Shown here piece after piece: positions 12,180 through 25,689 of a stretch of 64,000 nt of DNA (position 1 is the stretch's first letter; each line of letters opens with the position of its first letter). The position numbers and the translations under genes were made by a program. A model generated the notes under the pieces. That model did no database searches, was not told the DNA's origin, and worked only from the letters and a program-made list of their open reading frames with translations. Origin of the DNA: Symsagittifera roscoffensis (Eukaryota > Xenacoelomorpha > Acoela > Convolutidae); contig NC_087064.1 in assembly GCF_963678635.1 (NCBI RefSeq), positions 66,581,548 through 66,645,547 of the forward strand. Reading direction: 5' to 3'.

Positions 12180-13170
12180 GTGTATAAGACAAATCTATTT
12201 GCCTTAATAGAAAAGGAGAAAACTTAACCAATATTATAAGTTTATCAGGACCTCCAGACCTAGAATCGAAATACACAGTAAGTCAAGTTTTCATACAATC
12301 TGAATGACCCTCTAAAAATAACGATAAATGATACCCTCAAAAATAACCTTAGGTTTTTAAACAAAAATATCAAAATCTTGACCCAATTATTCAATTTTCG
12401 ACCAATTTAAATATTGGCTCAAACACAAAACAAAACCTGTAAAAGCAGATACTACAATTTTAGGAAAAAAAACACATCTTCGAAACTTCAAAAAATTTAT
12501 CAACTCAACCATGAATCGTTCACTACAGGGATATCTCAGATGTATAGTAAATGGAAGCGGTACAAAATTTACAGAATGATCAACAGACGTAAAATTATTT
12601 CCCTTAGCCCACAACTCACAAACAACAATAACACTAGGACTATCCCCTTATGAATTGGATTTTAACCATAAACCACCAAAAACCAAAAAACTTACAGCAA
12701 TATCATCCAAAAACACACAAGGTTATTGTCAACCTAGTAAAGAATCAATTTGTTACAATCTACTATTACACATCATATTGAAGATCATTTTCATTATCGA
12801 CAGATCCTAAAATTAACCTCCGGATAATATACCGATTAGATTTTGAGCAGAAGTAAAAAACACAATGAAGATTACCAGAAAATAGCTAAAAAACTACTGC
12901 AAAAGCAAATTGTTCAATCACAAATAAGTTCACGATTTACACCAGCCACGATTTTCAAAATTGGTACATATTTATGTATTAGTACCAAATTTTATGACAC
13001 AAAAAGGATCATATAAAAAATTACAGCCAATCCGAAAAGGACCGTTTCAAATTATTGACAAACCCACCAATGGAACATATAAGCTTATTGACTCAAATAA
13101 AAAAATGGTTCACAACGAAATAATCTTTTGCCATTTAACACAAAAGAACACGCTCTTTGCGACTTAACCA
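12180..13170 (+). pseudogene. pol: Integrase remnant with GPY/F-type C-terminus
   Basis: Only parts of the integrase can be read. A frame near 12625-12730 has TLGLSPYELDFNHKPPKTKK, which corresponds to the end of the catalytic core. The open frame 12961-13167 reads LVPNF..QKG..KKLQPIRKGPFQIIDK and then TYKLID, a typical GPY/F module of Gypsy integrases. The zinc-binding N-terminus and the D,D-35-E triad cannot be read continuously. Confidence 0.7.
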
Positions 13171-14560
13171 ATTAACACGCATATACAGGTCTAAAAAGTG
13201 TCCATGACTACTCAGATGCACAAAATCAACAAAAACCTAACCTAAATTCTTCAACACAATTTTTCAACTCAAGTAACAAATAAACAAAAAATTCCACACC
13301 GAATTCATTTGATAACAAAAATAAATCGACACCTCGAAATCAAAGACTTAATCAAAATTTACAAGAAAAGTTATACCACAAGAACCAAAAGAAAAACCAC
13401 CACAACGACAATCATCACGACTCCAAAATCAACCACGCAAAGATTAGCAAAATTTTTGTTCCACAATCTAAAATATTCAAAAAAATGAATTTTAAAAGCC
13501 CCTCTCCAATTAATTTAACGTTTTATACAATTTAGAACTTGAAAATGTTATCTTCTTTTCATATTTCGAGCTACCACTCTTGAATGTCTAGTTCAATTTC
13601 AGCCAATCCGATACTAGCTCAACATCACCCCATTTTGACACTACTTCATTAGCCGACACATTGCTTACTTAGAACATATCTGGAACTATAACTAAAATAA
13701 CTCCAGGTCAATAATAAGCAACATGTTCATATTTGACAACTGAAATAAATACAACCCAAGTGTTATAACCTTTCCCTATCAACCAGTACAAAAATCAACA
13801 ATATTGTCTCCACTTACACTCCGAATTTCCCCCAAAGAAAAATATTCAATAAGCCTAAACCAAGAATCAGACATAATCATTCAGCCTAAAGTACATATAA
13901 ATCCTAAACACCACCAATCATCTCATAAAAAAAAAAAAAACTAGCAAACTAATTCCTATACCTCCACACTTGCCTAAATTAAAAATTGCCCATACCCAAC
14001 CCACTTGTCAAAAATCAATAAACAATCCGACCACACTTTACAACTCGGAAAAAAAAATAATTCGACGAAATGAATCATTCTTCAAATGCTTCCGTCTCAA
14101 TCAGTTCGACTCCTCAAGACAAGATTTTCATTTTTTTTCTAAATTTTTTCAATCTTTTTTCAATTTAGAATGTTTTTCATTGTAGATGCCCTCGAAGCTT
14201 TCCTCCTCCTCTTCAAAACGTTTTGCAGCTTTTTCGTATGTTTCCATTCCCTAACCAAAGCCTACCTCGACTTCTCAAAAAGCCTTGACCACCTCCTCAG
14301 GTAGGATATTTCAAAAAGTGTCTAAAGGTTAAGACATCTGTTTTCGAAGAAAGATATAACTTTTATTTTAGCAATCTTTTTAACCTTTTTAGTCTCACTA
14401 AATTTAAAAATAAGTAGATGTATGACATATGCAAAAATTACCTTTGCCTTGGCAACAATTATTTTGATCATTTTCATAGAAGAATATTATAAATAACACA
14501 GATTTTACATCTTAAAGTAAAATAATTACAAAAATTCAAAATTACTAATCAACAAGCAAC
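13171..14560. other. Spacer between integrase and env-like region
   Basis: No supported gene. The small frame 13970-14185 has no recognisable features. The sequence is AT-rich and rich in C on the plus strand, like the rest of this element, so it still belongs to the retrotransposon interior. Confidence 0.5.
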
Positions 14561-17500
14561 ATAACAATTCCCACCGGAGACGACATTCCGAGAACTCCCA
14601 ACAACACCAACGTCTTAGGCCAACACTCAGAGTTCATTTCAATATACCCTCATCACCATCCCCAAATCCTCTAGACCATTCAAATTCTTCAATTCAAAGT
14701 ACCCCTTCACCATTACGAAAGACTTCACAAAAAAAACATCCAATTATCCTATCAGATTATTAAGGGTTAACCCCCATATCCGAACAATTTCGTTTAAATC
14801 CATTTAATCCCCCAACATCAACACAACGTCTCCCACATTGGATGACACAGCTTTTCACACAACGTGAACCAAACTTGGTAAATGACCCAAAAGATATCTC
14901 ATCAGATAACTTTTTGTCACTACCAGAAACCCTATCACTACCTCCAACACCTTCAACAATAAGTCAAATTCCAACCACACCATTTCCATTACAAATTTAG
15001 ACGATAGATATTGAGAACACTTAGGTAAAAAAATACTTCTACGATTAGATTGGAAAACAATCGTAGCACACTCTCCCTTATTTGGTCAACATCTTGACAG
15101 CCAAAGATTACACAATTGAGCACTCAACGTATTACAATACAGACACGGTAATCACAAAGACATACAGTAATATAACATACAAAATCTGACACAAGACAAT
15201 TTGACACTCAAAATTAAAACTACAGTAAAACTAAAGTTTTGAGTACCTCACCCTCTATCTCAGCCGCACCAACATAGCAGCTCAATCTTTAACTCCCCCA
15301 TAAATAACAACAGTGCTTATCTATTAATACGATATATACACAAACAAGACACTTGGATACATAACAATCTATAATCCATATTCAGGACTATCATACACAT
15401 GTATCTTTTAATAATAAATTCTCTTCCCATCCTCTTTCCTTTTGTTCTTTAAGAACCAAAATCACATAAAAATCTTCACCCTCCCCAAACAGGACCACAA
15501 GACTTATTGGTTACGCATTACGATTGAGACAAAAATGACCAAAGAACACTACACAAATATGCAATAAAGCAAATAAATCAATGCCAATCAGAACCATAAG
15601 AAATAGAAACAACAAACATAGTAGCAACATTTTACTCGAAAGCTCGAGCTACAACCTTAACAGGATATAAATTCACAGCAAAATTTTCAGAGAAAAAGTA
15701 CATTGTTCTCAAGTCTCAAATGGAAACAAAAATAGAATCGATCACAAATCTTTCTATCAAATCAATTTTGAAAAATTTCTACATCAAAACCTTGACGATT
15801 GTAAAATTGAACTAAGACGATTAAAATTAGCCACAAATAAAGTAAACAAAATCGAAAATTAGTCAATTTTCAAGTATTTCAAGACTCAACACATCAAGCC
15901 GAGCTAGAAAGATATCTAGGACATAAAAAATTAGACAATAAATACCCATTCCACGGCATGCACGGACATTTAACATATGATTTACACGATAAATTTGGAT
16001 ACCACACATTGGAAAAAATAAACTTTCAAATTTCAAAGCAGACACAAAAAAATGAAATCAAAAAATAATGTTTTTTGATTGGAAAATTCACTTAGAAAAA
16101 CTACAACTAACACGAGATTTGAAAGATGCATAATATTATATCAAGGAATACGCATACCATGCAAAAACGACCAAGGATATTGCGATCCCACCACACGCAC
16201 ACAAGCAACCCTTGTTTGGTTCTCTGAAGACACATGTACCACATTTCAAGTTTCAAAGATTCACGCAAGAATAATAAAAGTTCATCAAAAAGATTTTCAT
16301 TAAATCAATCCTGATTGAACAAATCAACCCAGACAAAATAAGACAAATCGATCAACAATACAAAAATATCGACGGAATAGAAAATAAATTAACACGTTTT
16401 CAAATATATACCGAACCTGAAGTCGCCTGCAAATATAAGATTCGAACGAACACAAATCCTACAATCACTTGCTTTAGCAGTACTAAAAATACCTGGTGCA
16501 GTATATTTATTTTTAGGAAACAGGTCAAGTTTTATCGAATACAAAGGAAATATACTATGGTATTACACATGTACTAAAAACATCATTGTTAAATTATTTT
16601 GAAGATAAACGATGTTACAAAAGAGTCCCCAAATTCTATAAAAATAAAGTAGTTTTTGTAGATACACTTTCCGGACTCACGTGTTTTTGGAATACTGCCG
16701 TACCATGTGGATCTGAAAATAGCCACGATGTTGCACAGCTAAATCCAGATGAAGATAAAAACTATGTCATCACTCATATCCTACTCTTAAGCCACTATTA
16801 AAGAAGTTTTCACCAGAAATCATTAAAGCTTTTGCCCGTAATCCAAATACAGATCTACAATTCATATCTATATTTTCAAGATCAGACAAACAACATGACA
16901 TCCGTACACAACAATTTCAAGAACTCCTCACGAAAATTGACACAATCCAAAGACAATCAAAAGATCAATATTTGAGAAAACTTGCAGGATTTTCTGACAT
17001 CTACGCACAAGACTACAGCGGACACTTTAAGGATATAAAGGACTCTATGTATTTAAACGGCTAAAAACATCGTCCAAAAGATATTTCCCCAATAATTATA
17101 TTTAGTTCTGTTAACCTAAAAACCTAGAAAGATTAAATATCTTATACGCAATGTTCAACTTTTTGAAATTTCGTTTCTCATTACTAAAACAAACATATAA
17201 CACATGCGCAATACACACACAAGTAAACAAACAAGCAAGCGTGGAATATTTGCACAAATTTTTGAATGTTTTCCAATCTCAATTGATAAAATTCTTTTAG
17301 AAGCTCAAATAAGCGAACATAACAAAAAATTATCAACCGCAACAGTTACCGACGATACCTCACAAGACAATAAAAATATAACACCCACTGCACCACAATT
17401 TCAAGATTTCCAAATTAACCACCAATTATTTTTAGTACCACGAAACTATAGACATACACCGATAACAGAGCACTCATCTTCAAGTCATAGCTACCCACAA

Positions 17501-17640
17501 AGCCCAGTTTCTCATATAGTAGTCCATCAACCAAAGAAAGACGTCACATATGATCAGATCGTCGAACAGCCACATACCACTAACTTCCGTTCACAGAACA
17601 GCCATGTTTTTAGCCCACGATGAGCCTCAAAAATGGATCC
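14560..17640 (+). pseudogene. Env-like third region, heavily broken
   Basis: Downstream of integrase, coding traces recur in all three frames. They include an S/T/P-rich N-terminal part (about 14820-15000), a stretch reading ELERYLGHKKLDNKYPFHG (about 15898-15960), and the open frame 16079-16303 ending in a Cys-containing WFSEDTCTTFQVSKIHARI stretch. The frame 16586-16801 reads KRCYKRVPKFYKNKVVFVDT, then CGSENSHDVAQLNPDEDKN. A run at about 16803-17060 has IFSRSDKQ and QRQSKDQYLRKLAGFSDIY. Last is the hydrophilic frame 17204-17623. Position and Cys-containing ectodomain-like pieces fit an Env-like glycoprotein as in errantivirus-type elements, but this is inference from position; no fusion peptide could be identified. 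Confidence 0.5.
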
Positions 17641-18165
17641 CTGCACCGCTCCCTATCTTACCCGATGTAAACATACAATGCAGTATGTAAAGATTTCTAA
17701 GAGCCCCATGAACGGGCAGCAGATAATATTACACCTAGACTACATTCCAATCCTGGAATAGTAAATCTAAATGGTTTGTTGCCGTAGTCACGACCTTCAA
17801 GGATTTTAATTGTGGACCCAACATCGCAGCAAAGGAAACCCATTGAAACAGACCAATGGCCATCTCGATGTTGATTTCACTTGGCACTTCACACAGAAAA
17901 GTCACACTTCACTCTGCACGAAGTCTCGCTCTAAACTGAACAAAATCAATACATCATTGCATCGATCAGAGATCTTGACACAATCAACCAAGACTACCCA
18001 CGATCAACGAGACACACTTTGAAACACAAACGAAACGATCTTCTTCCATCCAACACGCACAATTGCATATCTCCCACATTCAAAGAAGTCTTTACTCACA
18101 AATTCAGAAGAAATTTACATCACCAGTCCTTCAGTACAAAAAAAATTAAAACTAAAAACTCTCTA

Positions 18166-18566
18166 AGGCCCGGATGGGTTGAACCAGATCTAAACTAGTA
18201 TCTATAATTGGACATAAAAATAATGCACTGTCTTTATAAATTGTTACTACTAACCAATCATATTCCATCTCTAAAACTGACCCATATTTATAAGTGCTGA
18301 AACTACTTGTAGTTCCAGCACCAGAAGAATTTCAATAAATCTTAGACTACAGTTGTTCTCCCTCTGGATAAAACTCCAAGAACTAATACGCAAAAACCAG
18401 TATACACTAGATCTATTGAGACTAGGAGCTACTAGAGTAAGATTCAGATTGGTATTAGGCTAAGAAGCTGCACGAATCTATCCGGCCGAATATGAGATAG
18501 CGTGACGAAGAGACGGTGTACTTTATCTGAAAATACTCTATGATTACGACCAATAGGTCATAACTC
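18166..18566 (+). repeat. 3' LTR of the long Gypsy-type element
   Basis: It matches 1879-2292 across almost its whole length, with many substitutions and small indels (for example tagtttcagcaccagaa versus tagttccagcaccagaa). The sequence just upstream is A-rich (aaaaaaaattaaaactaaaaactctctaagg) and would be the polypurine-tract position, although it is not a clean tract. Confidence 0.85.
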
Positions 18567-19466
18567 AATAGTTTTAGATTGCTCTTTTTTTTCTGACGCT
18601 CAATTTTGGCTTTTTGTTACCAATTTTCTTTATTAAATAGTGGTTTTTACTAAATTTAATGAAAAATGGCCGACCAAATTTCCAGTGTCTTTCCAAAAGT
18701 CAGTCTATCTCCTCCCAATCTTCAAAAACCAGTTCTATTTTTTGATGTTTTTTCTACTTTTTGAGTGTTTCGCTTAGCTATTTTTTTGTCACCCGCAAAC
18801 TGGTCAAATATTCAAGCGAAATTCAGAATTATGTTTTGTCTGAAAAATAAGCGTTGCCGGCTCTTTTTCCTTTCACCCCTAAACCCCCCCCCCCCACCCC
18901 CCCACATGTTGTCCAATTGTTATGAAAATGGACATGGAGACTAATTAGACCATTGAAAACATATTTGATTGTCATAATCAACCTTGTAAAATCACCCCTT
19001 AGACCTTAAAATTGATGCATGTGTGAGGAGGGGGGGGGGGGGCAAGTATAAAGAGCCGCGTTGCCAAGCGAAAATTTATTTGAAAGAAAAATAATTGCTA
19101 GTTTTCGGCCACTTCTTTTTTCCAACTTTTCGCTGAAATTGACGTTTTAATTGATTTTTATCACCTATTTGTAACATTTTCGGATGAAAGCTGGATATTT
19201 TTTGATGAAAAAAGTCAGAAAATTTTTTTTCGTGCTATGATCAGTACCGGAACTGCTTTAAGGTTTCAGAGTTTCACAGGAATGATTTTCCTTGATCATA
19301 TAGGCAATTTAAAGCCAATTTTTTTACACATAATTTTATAAAGATTTTTTAAAATCAATTTATAATGATCGTTGAATTTTCACGTGCTTTTTCTGCAATT
19401 AAATGCAATTTTTATCAGCAAAAACTTCATCTGCTGAAAAACTTTTTATAAATGAAAAAGATGTCT
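18567..19466. other. Gene-free spacer with C and G homopolymer tracts
   Basis: No coding frame was recognised. A C tract near 18883-18902 and a G tract near 19029-19042 lie about 150 bp apart and are complementary, so they could pair in single-stranded DNA or RNA. Confidence 0.5.
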
Positions 19467-21273
19467 GAGATAAATAGGTAGTTGCTTGCTTATTTTAACA
19501 GTATTTTTCCAGTATGATTATTATTAGTTCCTTATTATATACTTTGCAGTTCTATTCACGCTTGTGCTCTGATGTGAGAGAAGGACGGGTATAAAAAGCT
19601 TGCTGCTACAAAAATGATTTTTTTAAAACACTTTTATAGATTCAGTTTGCCAAAGAAATAGATTCCTCTTTATACTTTGGCTTGCGTCCTGTTGAGTTTT
19701 TCCGAAATGTTTAAAAATAGCGCTTAATTTATTACTTCATATAGTAATGCAGTGCGAGCAAAACTCTAAGCAGTTTCTCTCACTCTAAACTGAAACGGGA
19801 GACCTCTGATCGGAAGTTGATCCGGTGATTTTTTTTACTAGTTTAACAACCCACAATTACAATGAAAATTTGTGGCTTAAAGTTATGTCATTATAATCGA
19901 TTCCCAAGCCCCTCTGATGATAAAGTTGAAATGAGAGTCGATGGTAATTAATTATATTGTCAAATTCAGAAATAGCCCGTATAGAACCAAATGATATGGA
20001 TTTTTGTTTCTATATTTTAGTTTCGCGTCATCCAAAATCTGCATTCATAACCCAAAATATGCCAAAATTTCATAAAAGGATATGTTATGCACCCTATTCA
20101 ATTTTAAACCTACATCTACCCAAACTGCAAAAAAAATTCAGTCACCAACCTCAGTCGACCCCCCCCCCCCTGTTTGCTCCTTGTTCTTCCTCTCTCCCAT
20201 TGGGTGCACGTAGAGGCGAACCTTGGAAGGGGGTTACCCTTTAGGGGCATTTACAACCGTAAAAAGAGGAACCCATTCGAGCTTTACTCCTTCCCCTGAT
20301 GTTTCTAAGTAACATGATTTTAATGTTTCAAAAACAGTTCAAGAAATGAGTTTAAATCATGCTTTCAAATTAAATTTTTTATAATAACTTGTGTGAGGGA
20401 TACCAATATGAGTTATCAGAAGATAAGGTAGCAATTTTTTTGTTTTTTGCAAAAGCGTAACAATGGAAATCAAAACTTAACAACCTTCTCAAATATTAAC
20501 TCAACCGATGTTTTGACAGCCACCTACTTAGATGAACAAAATTTACTGATAATGAAGTTGGATCACTCGACTTTGAATTCGTGCATTAAGAGCTACAGCT
20601 TAGGCAAAAGCAAATATGCACACTTTTTGCTTTTGCTTCCAATCGGCAGTTGTTTTTAAGCACACATATTTAGTTTGAGTACAGAGTTTTTCAAGCTTCC
20701 TAATCTTCTGAAAGTTCATAGCGCAACCACAAAACGGATGCAAAACTAATTTTTTAAAACTTTTGTCGATTTATGCAACGGTGTGACTTCCACCGTTTTA
20801 CTTTTGAAAAAGAAATCAATTTTCCAGGACAAGTATCATTCTTGAGGGTTTCAACTGCCCTTAAATGTCCGAGAAAAAAATTGCACTTCAAAAGCAAAAA
20901 ATTTCAGCAGTAAAAAAAATTCCAATTAAATAAAAAGATTCATTACAGTTTGTAAATTTGAAAATTGGCCTTGTGGTCAGTTTTGGATAATTAACGCGCA
21001 GTATTTTTTTCTGTAAGGTGCCAACGACGAGCTGATCAGCCGTAGAAATCGTTTTAAGTTGTGCCTAAATGGCATGTTAATGGATAAAGATGAGAAAAAT
21101 TTTTATCTTCATTTCATCGACTGAGTAGCGGTGAACTGTTTTGCGATTTCAATGCGTTTTTGATGGCCAGAATTTTTGATGGTCTAAAAATGAAGCTTTT
21201 TGTAATATTTTTTGGAAAATTTCAAACTTGAAAAACAAATCAGGTACCAGATTTATCCATGAGATTTATCCAT
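19467..21273. repeat. 1.8-kb tandem duplication, unit 1
   Basis: It runs from agataaataggtagttgcttgc to accagatttatccatgagat and is followed head-to-tail by a near-identical copy. It contains a C tract (20160-20170) and gggtataaaaagcttgctgc near 19588. Small open frames (19957-20244, 20447-20659) recur in both units, but their similarity is explained by recent duplication and they have no recognisable domain. Confidence 0.9.
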
Positions 21274-23080
21274 GAGATAAATAGGTAGTTGCTTGCCTAT
21301 TTTAACAGTATTTTTCCAGTATGATTATTATTAGTTCCTTATTAGATACTTAGCCGTTCTATTCACGCTTGTGCTCTGATGTGAGAGGAGGACGGGTATA
21401 AAAAGCTTGCTGCTACGAAAATATTTTTTTTTAAAACAATTTTATAGATTCAGTTTGCCAAAGAAATAGATTCCTCTTTATACTTTGGCTTGCGTCCTGT
21501 TGAGTTTTTCCGAAAAAGTTTAAAAATAGCGTTTAATTTATCACTTCATATAGTAATGCAGTGCGAGCAAAACTCTTAGCAGTTTCTCTCACTCTAAACT
21601 GAAACGGGAGACCTCTGATCGGAAGTTGATCCGGTGATTTTTTTTACTAGTTTAACAACCCACAATTACAATGAAAATTTGTGGCTTAAAGTTATGTCAT
21701 AATAATCGATTCCCAAGCCCCTCTGATGATAAAGTTGAAGAGAGTCGATGGTAATTAATTATATTGTCAAATTCAGAAATAGCCCGTATAGAACCAAATG
21801 ATATGGATTTTTGTTTCTATATTTTTGTTTCGCGTCATCCAAAATCTGCATTCATAACCCAAAATATGCCAAAATTTCACAAAAGGATATGTTACGCACC
21901 CTATTCAATTTTAAACCTACATCTACCCAAACTGCAAAAAAAAATTCAGTCACCAACCTCAGTCGACCCCCCCCCCCCCCTGTTTGCTCCTTGTTCTTCC
22001 TCTCTCCCATTGGGTGCACGTAGTGGCGAACCTTGGAAGGGGGTTACCCTTTAGGGGCATTTACAACCGTAAAAAGAGGAACCCATTCGAGCTTTACTAC
22101 TTCCCCTGATGTTTCTAAGTAACATGATTTTAATGTTTCAAAAACAGTTCAAGAAATGAGTTTAAATCATGCTTTCAAATTAAATTTTTATAATAACTTG
22201 TGTGAGGGATACCAATATGAGTTATCAGAACATAAGGTAGCAATTTTTTTGGTTTTTGCAAAAGCGTAACAATGGAAATCAAAATTTAACAACCTTCTCA
22301 AATATTAACTCAACCGATGTTTTGACAGCCACCTACTTAGATGAACAAAATTTACTGATAATGAAGTTGGATCACTCGACTTTGAATTCGTGCATTAAGA
22401 GCTACAGCTTAGGCAAAAGCAAATATGCACACTTTTTGCTTTTGCTTCCAGTCGGCAGTTGTTTTTAAGCACACATATTTAGTTTGAGTACAGAGTTTTT
22501 CAAGCTTCCTAATCTTCTGAAAGTTCATAGCGCAACCACAAAACGGATGCAAAACCAATTTTTTAAAATTTTTGTCGATTTATGCAACGGTGTAACTTCC
22601 ACCGTTTTACTTTTGAAAAAGAAATCAATTTTCCAGGACAAGTATCATTCTTGAAGGTTTCAACTGCCCTTAAATGTCCGAGAAAAAAAATTGCACTTCA
22701 AAAGCAAAAAATTTCAGCAGTAAAAAAAAATTCCAATTAAATAAAAAGATTCATTACAGTTTGTAAATTTGAATATTGGCATTGTGGTCAGTTTTGGATA
22801 ATTACGCGCAGTATTTTTTTTCTGTAAGGTGCCAACGACGAGCTGATCAGCCGTAGAAATCGTTTTAAGTTGTGCCTAAATGGCATGTTAATGGATAAAG
22901 ATGAGAAGAATTTTTATCTTCATTTCATCGACTGAGTAGCGGTGAACTGTTTTGCGATTTCAATGCGTTTTTGATGGCCAGAATTTTTGATGGTCTAAAA
23001 ATGAAGCTTTTTGTAATATTTTTTTGGAAAATTTCAAACTTGAAAAACAAATCAGGTACCAGATTTATCCATGAGATTAC
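21274..23080. repeat. 1.8-kb tandem duplication, unit 2
   Basis: It matches unit 1 with scattered single-base changes and 1-2 bp indels, mostly in homopolymers. Corresponding positions are offset by about 1807-1809 bp. At the junction the string gagatttatccatgagat is itself doubled, suggesting the short repeat through which the duplication arose. Confidence 0.9.
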
Positions 23081-23880
23081 ATCAAACAGTCATCTATTTT
23101 ATGCTGAATGGCCAAATTATTTTTTCAAAATTGGAAAGAATAAAGTTCTTTAGAGCCCTCAAGATGTTCTTTAAATTTTGTCACAAGACCAACAAGATAA
23201 AAATGTTGGCTTATGACGGAGGCTATTCTCATGCGCGAAGGACCGAATGAGCAAAAAAAAAAAACTCGTGAGCAAAGGACCGAAAACAAAATTGGCCAAA
23301 AGCCAATTTTTAAGAAGAAGCAATTGCCATTCAAATAAATGAAGCAATAATTTGCTTCTTTCTTAAGAAACCCCTGAAATACAAAATTTGTTCCAAATTG
23401 GCGGCAGTCAATGACACTTTGACTGCCTTTTTTTCTACTCGGCCAAAATCAATATTCAGTCCCTGCAATTGTTTACTTTTCCTTCCAAGTTTTAGATTAT
23501 TGAAATCTGATTGGCTGGTTTTTACTTTCGCGCATTCGGTCTTTCGCGTATGAGAGATTCCACCGGTTATAACTGCAAAAGCCCAAGCTGAATTAATAAC
23601 TTTATCTTATTTATCTTTATATTAGTTCAAATTTTGACCGGTGTTTCATAATAAGGCACTATTAAGTGTTTGAACTGTTTAATGAAATGAACCACATACT
23701 TATCACATATAATAAAAATAGGACAATTTTTTAAAATATCATAGGAGAACTTATTAGAAATCTGAGATTATTGTGAAAAAGATCAAAAAATTATTTATTC
23801 TCCATGCCAGTCATGACTGATTTAAGAACCCGGACAACAAAAACCCTTGTATAACAGTTCCATACATAAAACCTATGGAG

Positions 23881-24475
23881 AAAATGCTTGTCATACAACT
23901 TTCATACATTTTCAAAATCAACTGAAATTTTTTAAAATGATTTCTGCGGCGTTTTGAGCACAGTTGAACAGACTGCTGACGGAAAGAACTGGCTTTAAAC
24001 TTTTTTAAATATGCTTACCATACAGTTTCCATATAAGAAAATTGTATGACAAGCATTTTCGCTGCAAGGAATAATTTTTTCGGATTTTTTTCAAAAACCG
24101 GTTGTAAGAAAGATCACATGAAATGGAAGCACTTTCTCCTGCAGAAAATTAAGAAACTGAGGTGGCAGTTTCTAAAAAAAAATTTCTCAATTTTTTTTTC
24201 TGTTCACACATTGCACGGCTTAATAGATGGGTTATAATTTAATGTGTGCCTCGTTTGAAAAAAAATTCCGAAAACTCTTTGTCCAACAATTTTCATATAT
24301 GTCAAATTTTTAGTCACACAATTTCCACTTATGACAAAATATTAGTCATACAATTTCGATTTATGAGAAAATAAAAGTTATAGAGGTTTCATACAATTTT
24401 CTGTACGATTGGAATTGTATGGAAATGTTTGACAAGATATTTCCCTTTTATGAGACTTGTATGATAAGCATTTTT
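23881..24475. repeat. Inverted-repeat words aaaatgcttgtcataca / tgtatgacaagcatttt
   Basis: The 17-mer at 23881-23897 is the exact reverse complement of 24043-24059. A variant of the second word (tgtatgataagcattttt) ends the cluster at 24458-24475. This could be the remnant of a small inverted-repeat element (MITE-like), but clear termini and a target-site duplication were not found. Confidence 0.5.
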
Positions 24476-24639
24476 GGTCAATCCGCTAAAACATTGCAAA
24501 AATTAATTCAGAATTCCACCGAGTTTTTTTGAACTCCAGTTTTTTCTTAGAAAAACATCAAACATGAGTCATCGTTCATAACACCCCATGCTTTCGTTCA
24601 ATTCGTTTCTTGTAATGTCTTCATGATCTTATGACTTCT

Positions 24640-24760
24640 TCTTGGGGTTTTTCAATCGTTATTTTGTTTGGTTGCAGTTCCATTACCATCCGTTGTCTCG
24701 CTCGTTGTTTCCAACTTAAGCCTGAAGTAGTTGAGCTATAGGGACGCTCAGGGCGGGATC
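24640..24760. repeat. Dispersed repeat, copy 2
   Basis: It contains gttccattaccatccgttgtctcgctcgttgtttccaa, similar to gtttcattgtcatccgttgtcgttgttttcaa in copy 3. The upstream T/C-rich part (cttatgacttcttcttggggttttt) also resembles the sequence before copy 3. Confidence 0.5.
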
Positions 24761-25689
24761 GAAACGCGTTCACTATTGTTAAAAACCATTAACGTCAGAA
24801 AAATCAATAACTGATAGTGGGTTCCGAAACTTAGTCCTGCATTGAAGTATACGTCAAAAGTTTCCGCATTCTATAAAAAATTTTCACACCTAATAGTATA
24901 TTTTTCCTGAAACTAGTAGAAAAAAGGGATGGTAGAAACTAGTCTTCTGAACTTTTTGTGGCCTTTTTTTAGAGGAGTTAGTTGCTAGGAGTTAGTATAT
25001 GTCAATCAAAGCTTCGAAGAATTGAGAAATTAGTTGCATAATTGACATGCTAGATTAGCGGCTGACGTGTTTTTTCGACTATACCCCTTTTAAGTCTGAG
25101 AATTGAAGCTAACTTTTATTTGACAAATGACTAGTTTTTTCCCCATCAAACTCACGCAAGACACGAGAAGTAATCGAAAAGACGCCGGCCGAATACCAAC
25201 TATTTCATCTTGAAAAAAAAAACAATCTTTTTTGCTTGATAGTTTTTCTAACTCATATGTACACTCTCAGAACTATCTTTAGACATTTGAAAGATTTCAA
25301 GTAATTCGACATTACTAAATAAACAAACTGCTTAAAATAACAATTCATTGGTTTATACAGTTAACCTCGAAGTAAATTTTTTTGTCTAGAAGAGAAATTA
25401 TTCACATAAGTTTCTAGTACAATATGTTTTCGAATCGATCTGTCAAAACATCGCTCTGTCTCCCGTGAGTAATGCATGTTGAAATTAGCCAGCTCAAATT
25501 TTTAAAAAAAGTTAGCTGAAAAGTTAAATTCATATTGCGGGCAGTAAATTCAAAGTTTCTTCATGGCAGGTTTTTTTCAGCATCAATTTTAACTTAAAAA
25601 ATTCCCAACCGCAAACCATCAGCCTCAATGCCATCGGCCCCAATTTCTTCTTTCCGTCTGATCTTATGGTGTTAGAATGATTTCTCATT

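Larger units (their letters stand above)
1879..18566 (+). mobile_element. Degenerate 16.7-kb Ty3/Gypsy-type LTR retrotransposon with env-like third region
   Basis: Two related sequences of about 400 bp bound the element (1879-2292 and 18166-18566). Between them, in order on the plus strand, are remnants of gag, a protease/linker region, reverse transcriptase, RNase H, integrase and an env-like region. This order (RT before integrase) is that of Ty3/Gypsy elements. All genes are broken by stops and frameshifts. The length exceeds the usual 5-10 kb, partly because of internal direct duplications (2605-6083 and 6459-8535) and a long 3' region. The LTRs differ at many positions, so the insertion is old. 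Confidence 0.85.
23081..25640. other. Gene-free region with short inverted words
   Basis: No supported gene. Between about 23850 and 24480, words of the type catacaattt and ttgtatgacaagcatttt occur many times in both orientations. The remainder is AT-rich with no recognisable coding. Confidence 0.5.

Noticed and set aside
20447-20659. 70-codon frame conserved in both 1.8-kb units (second at 22256)
   Set aside because: Conservation is explained by the recent duplication; no domain and no codon-position bias is visible.
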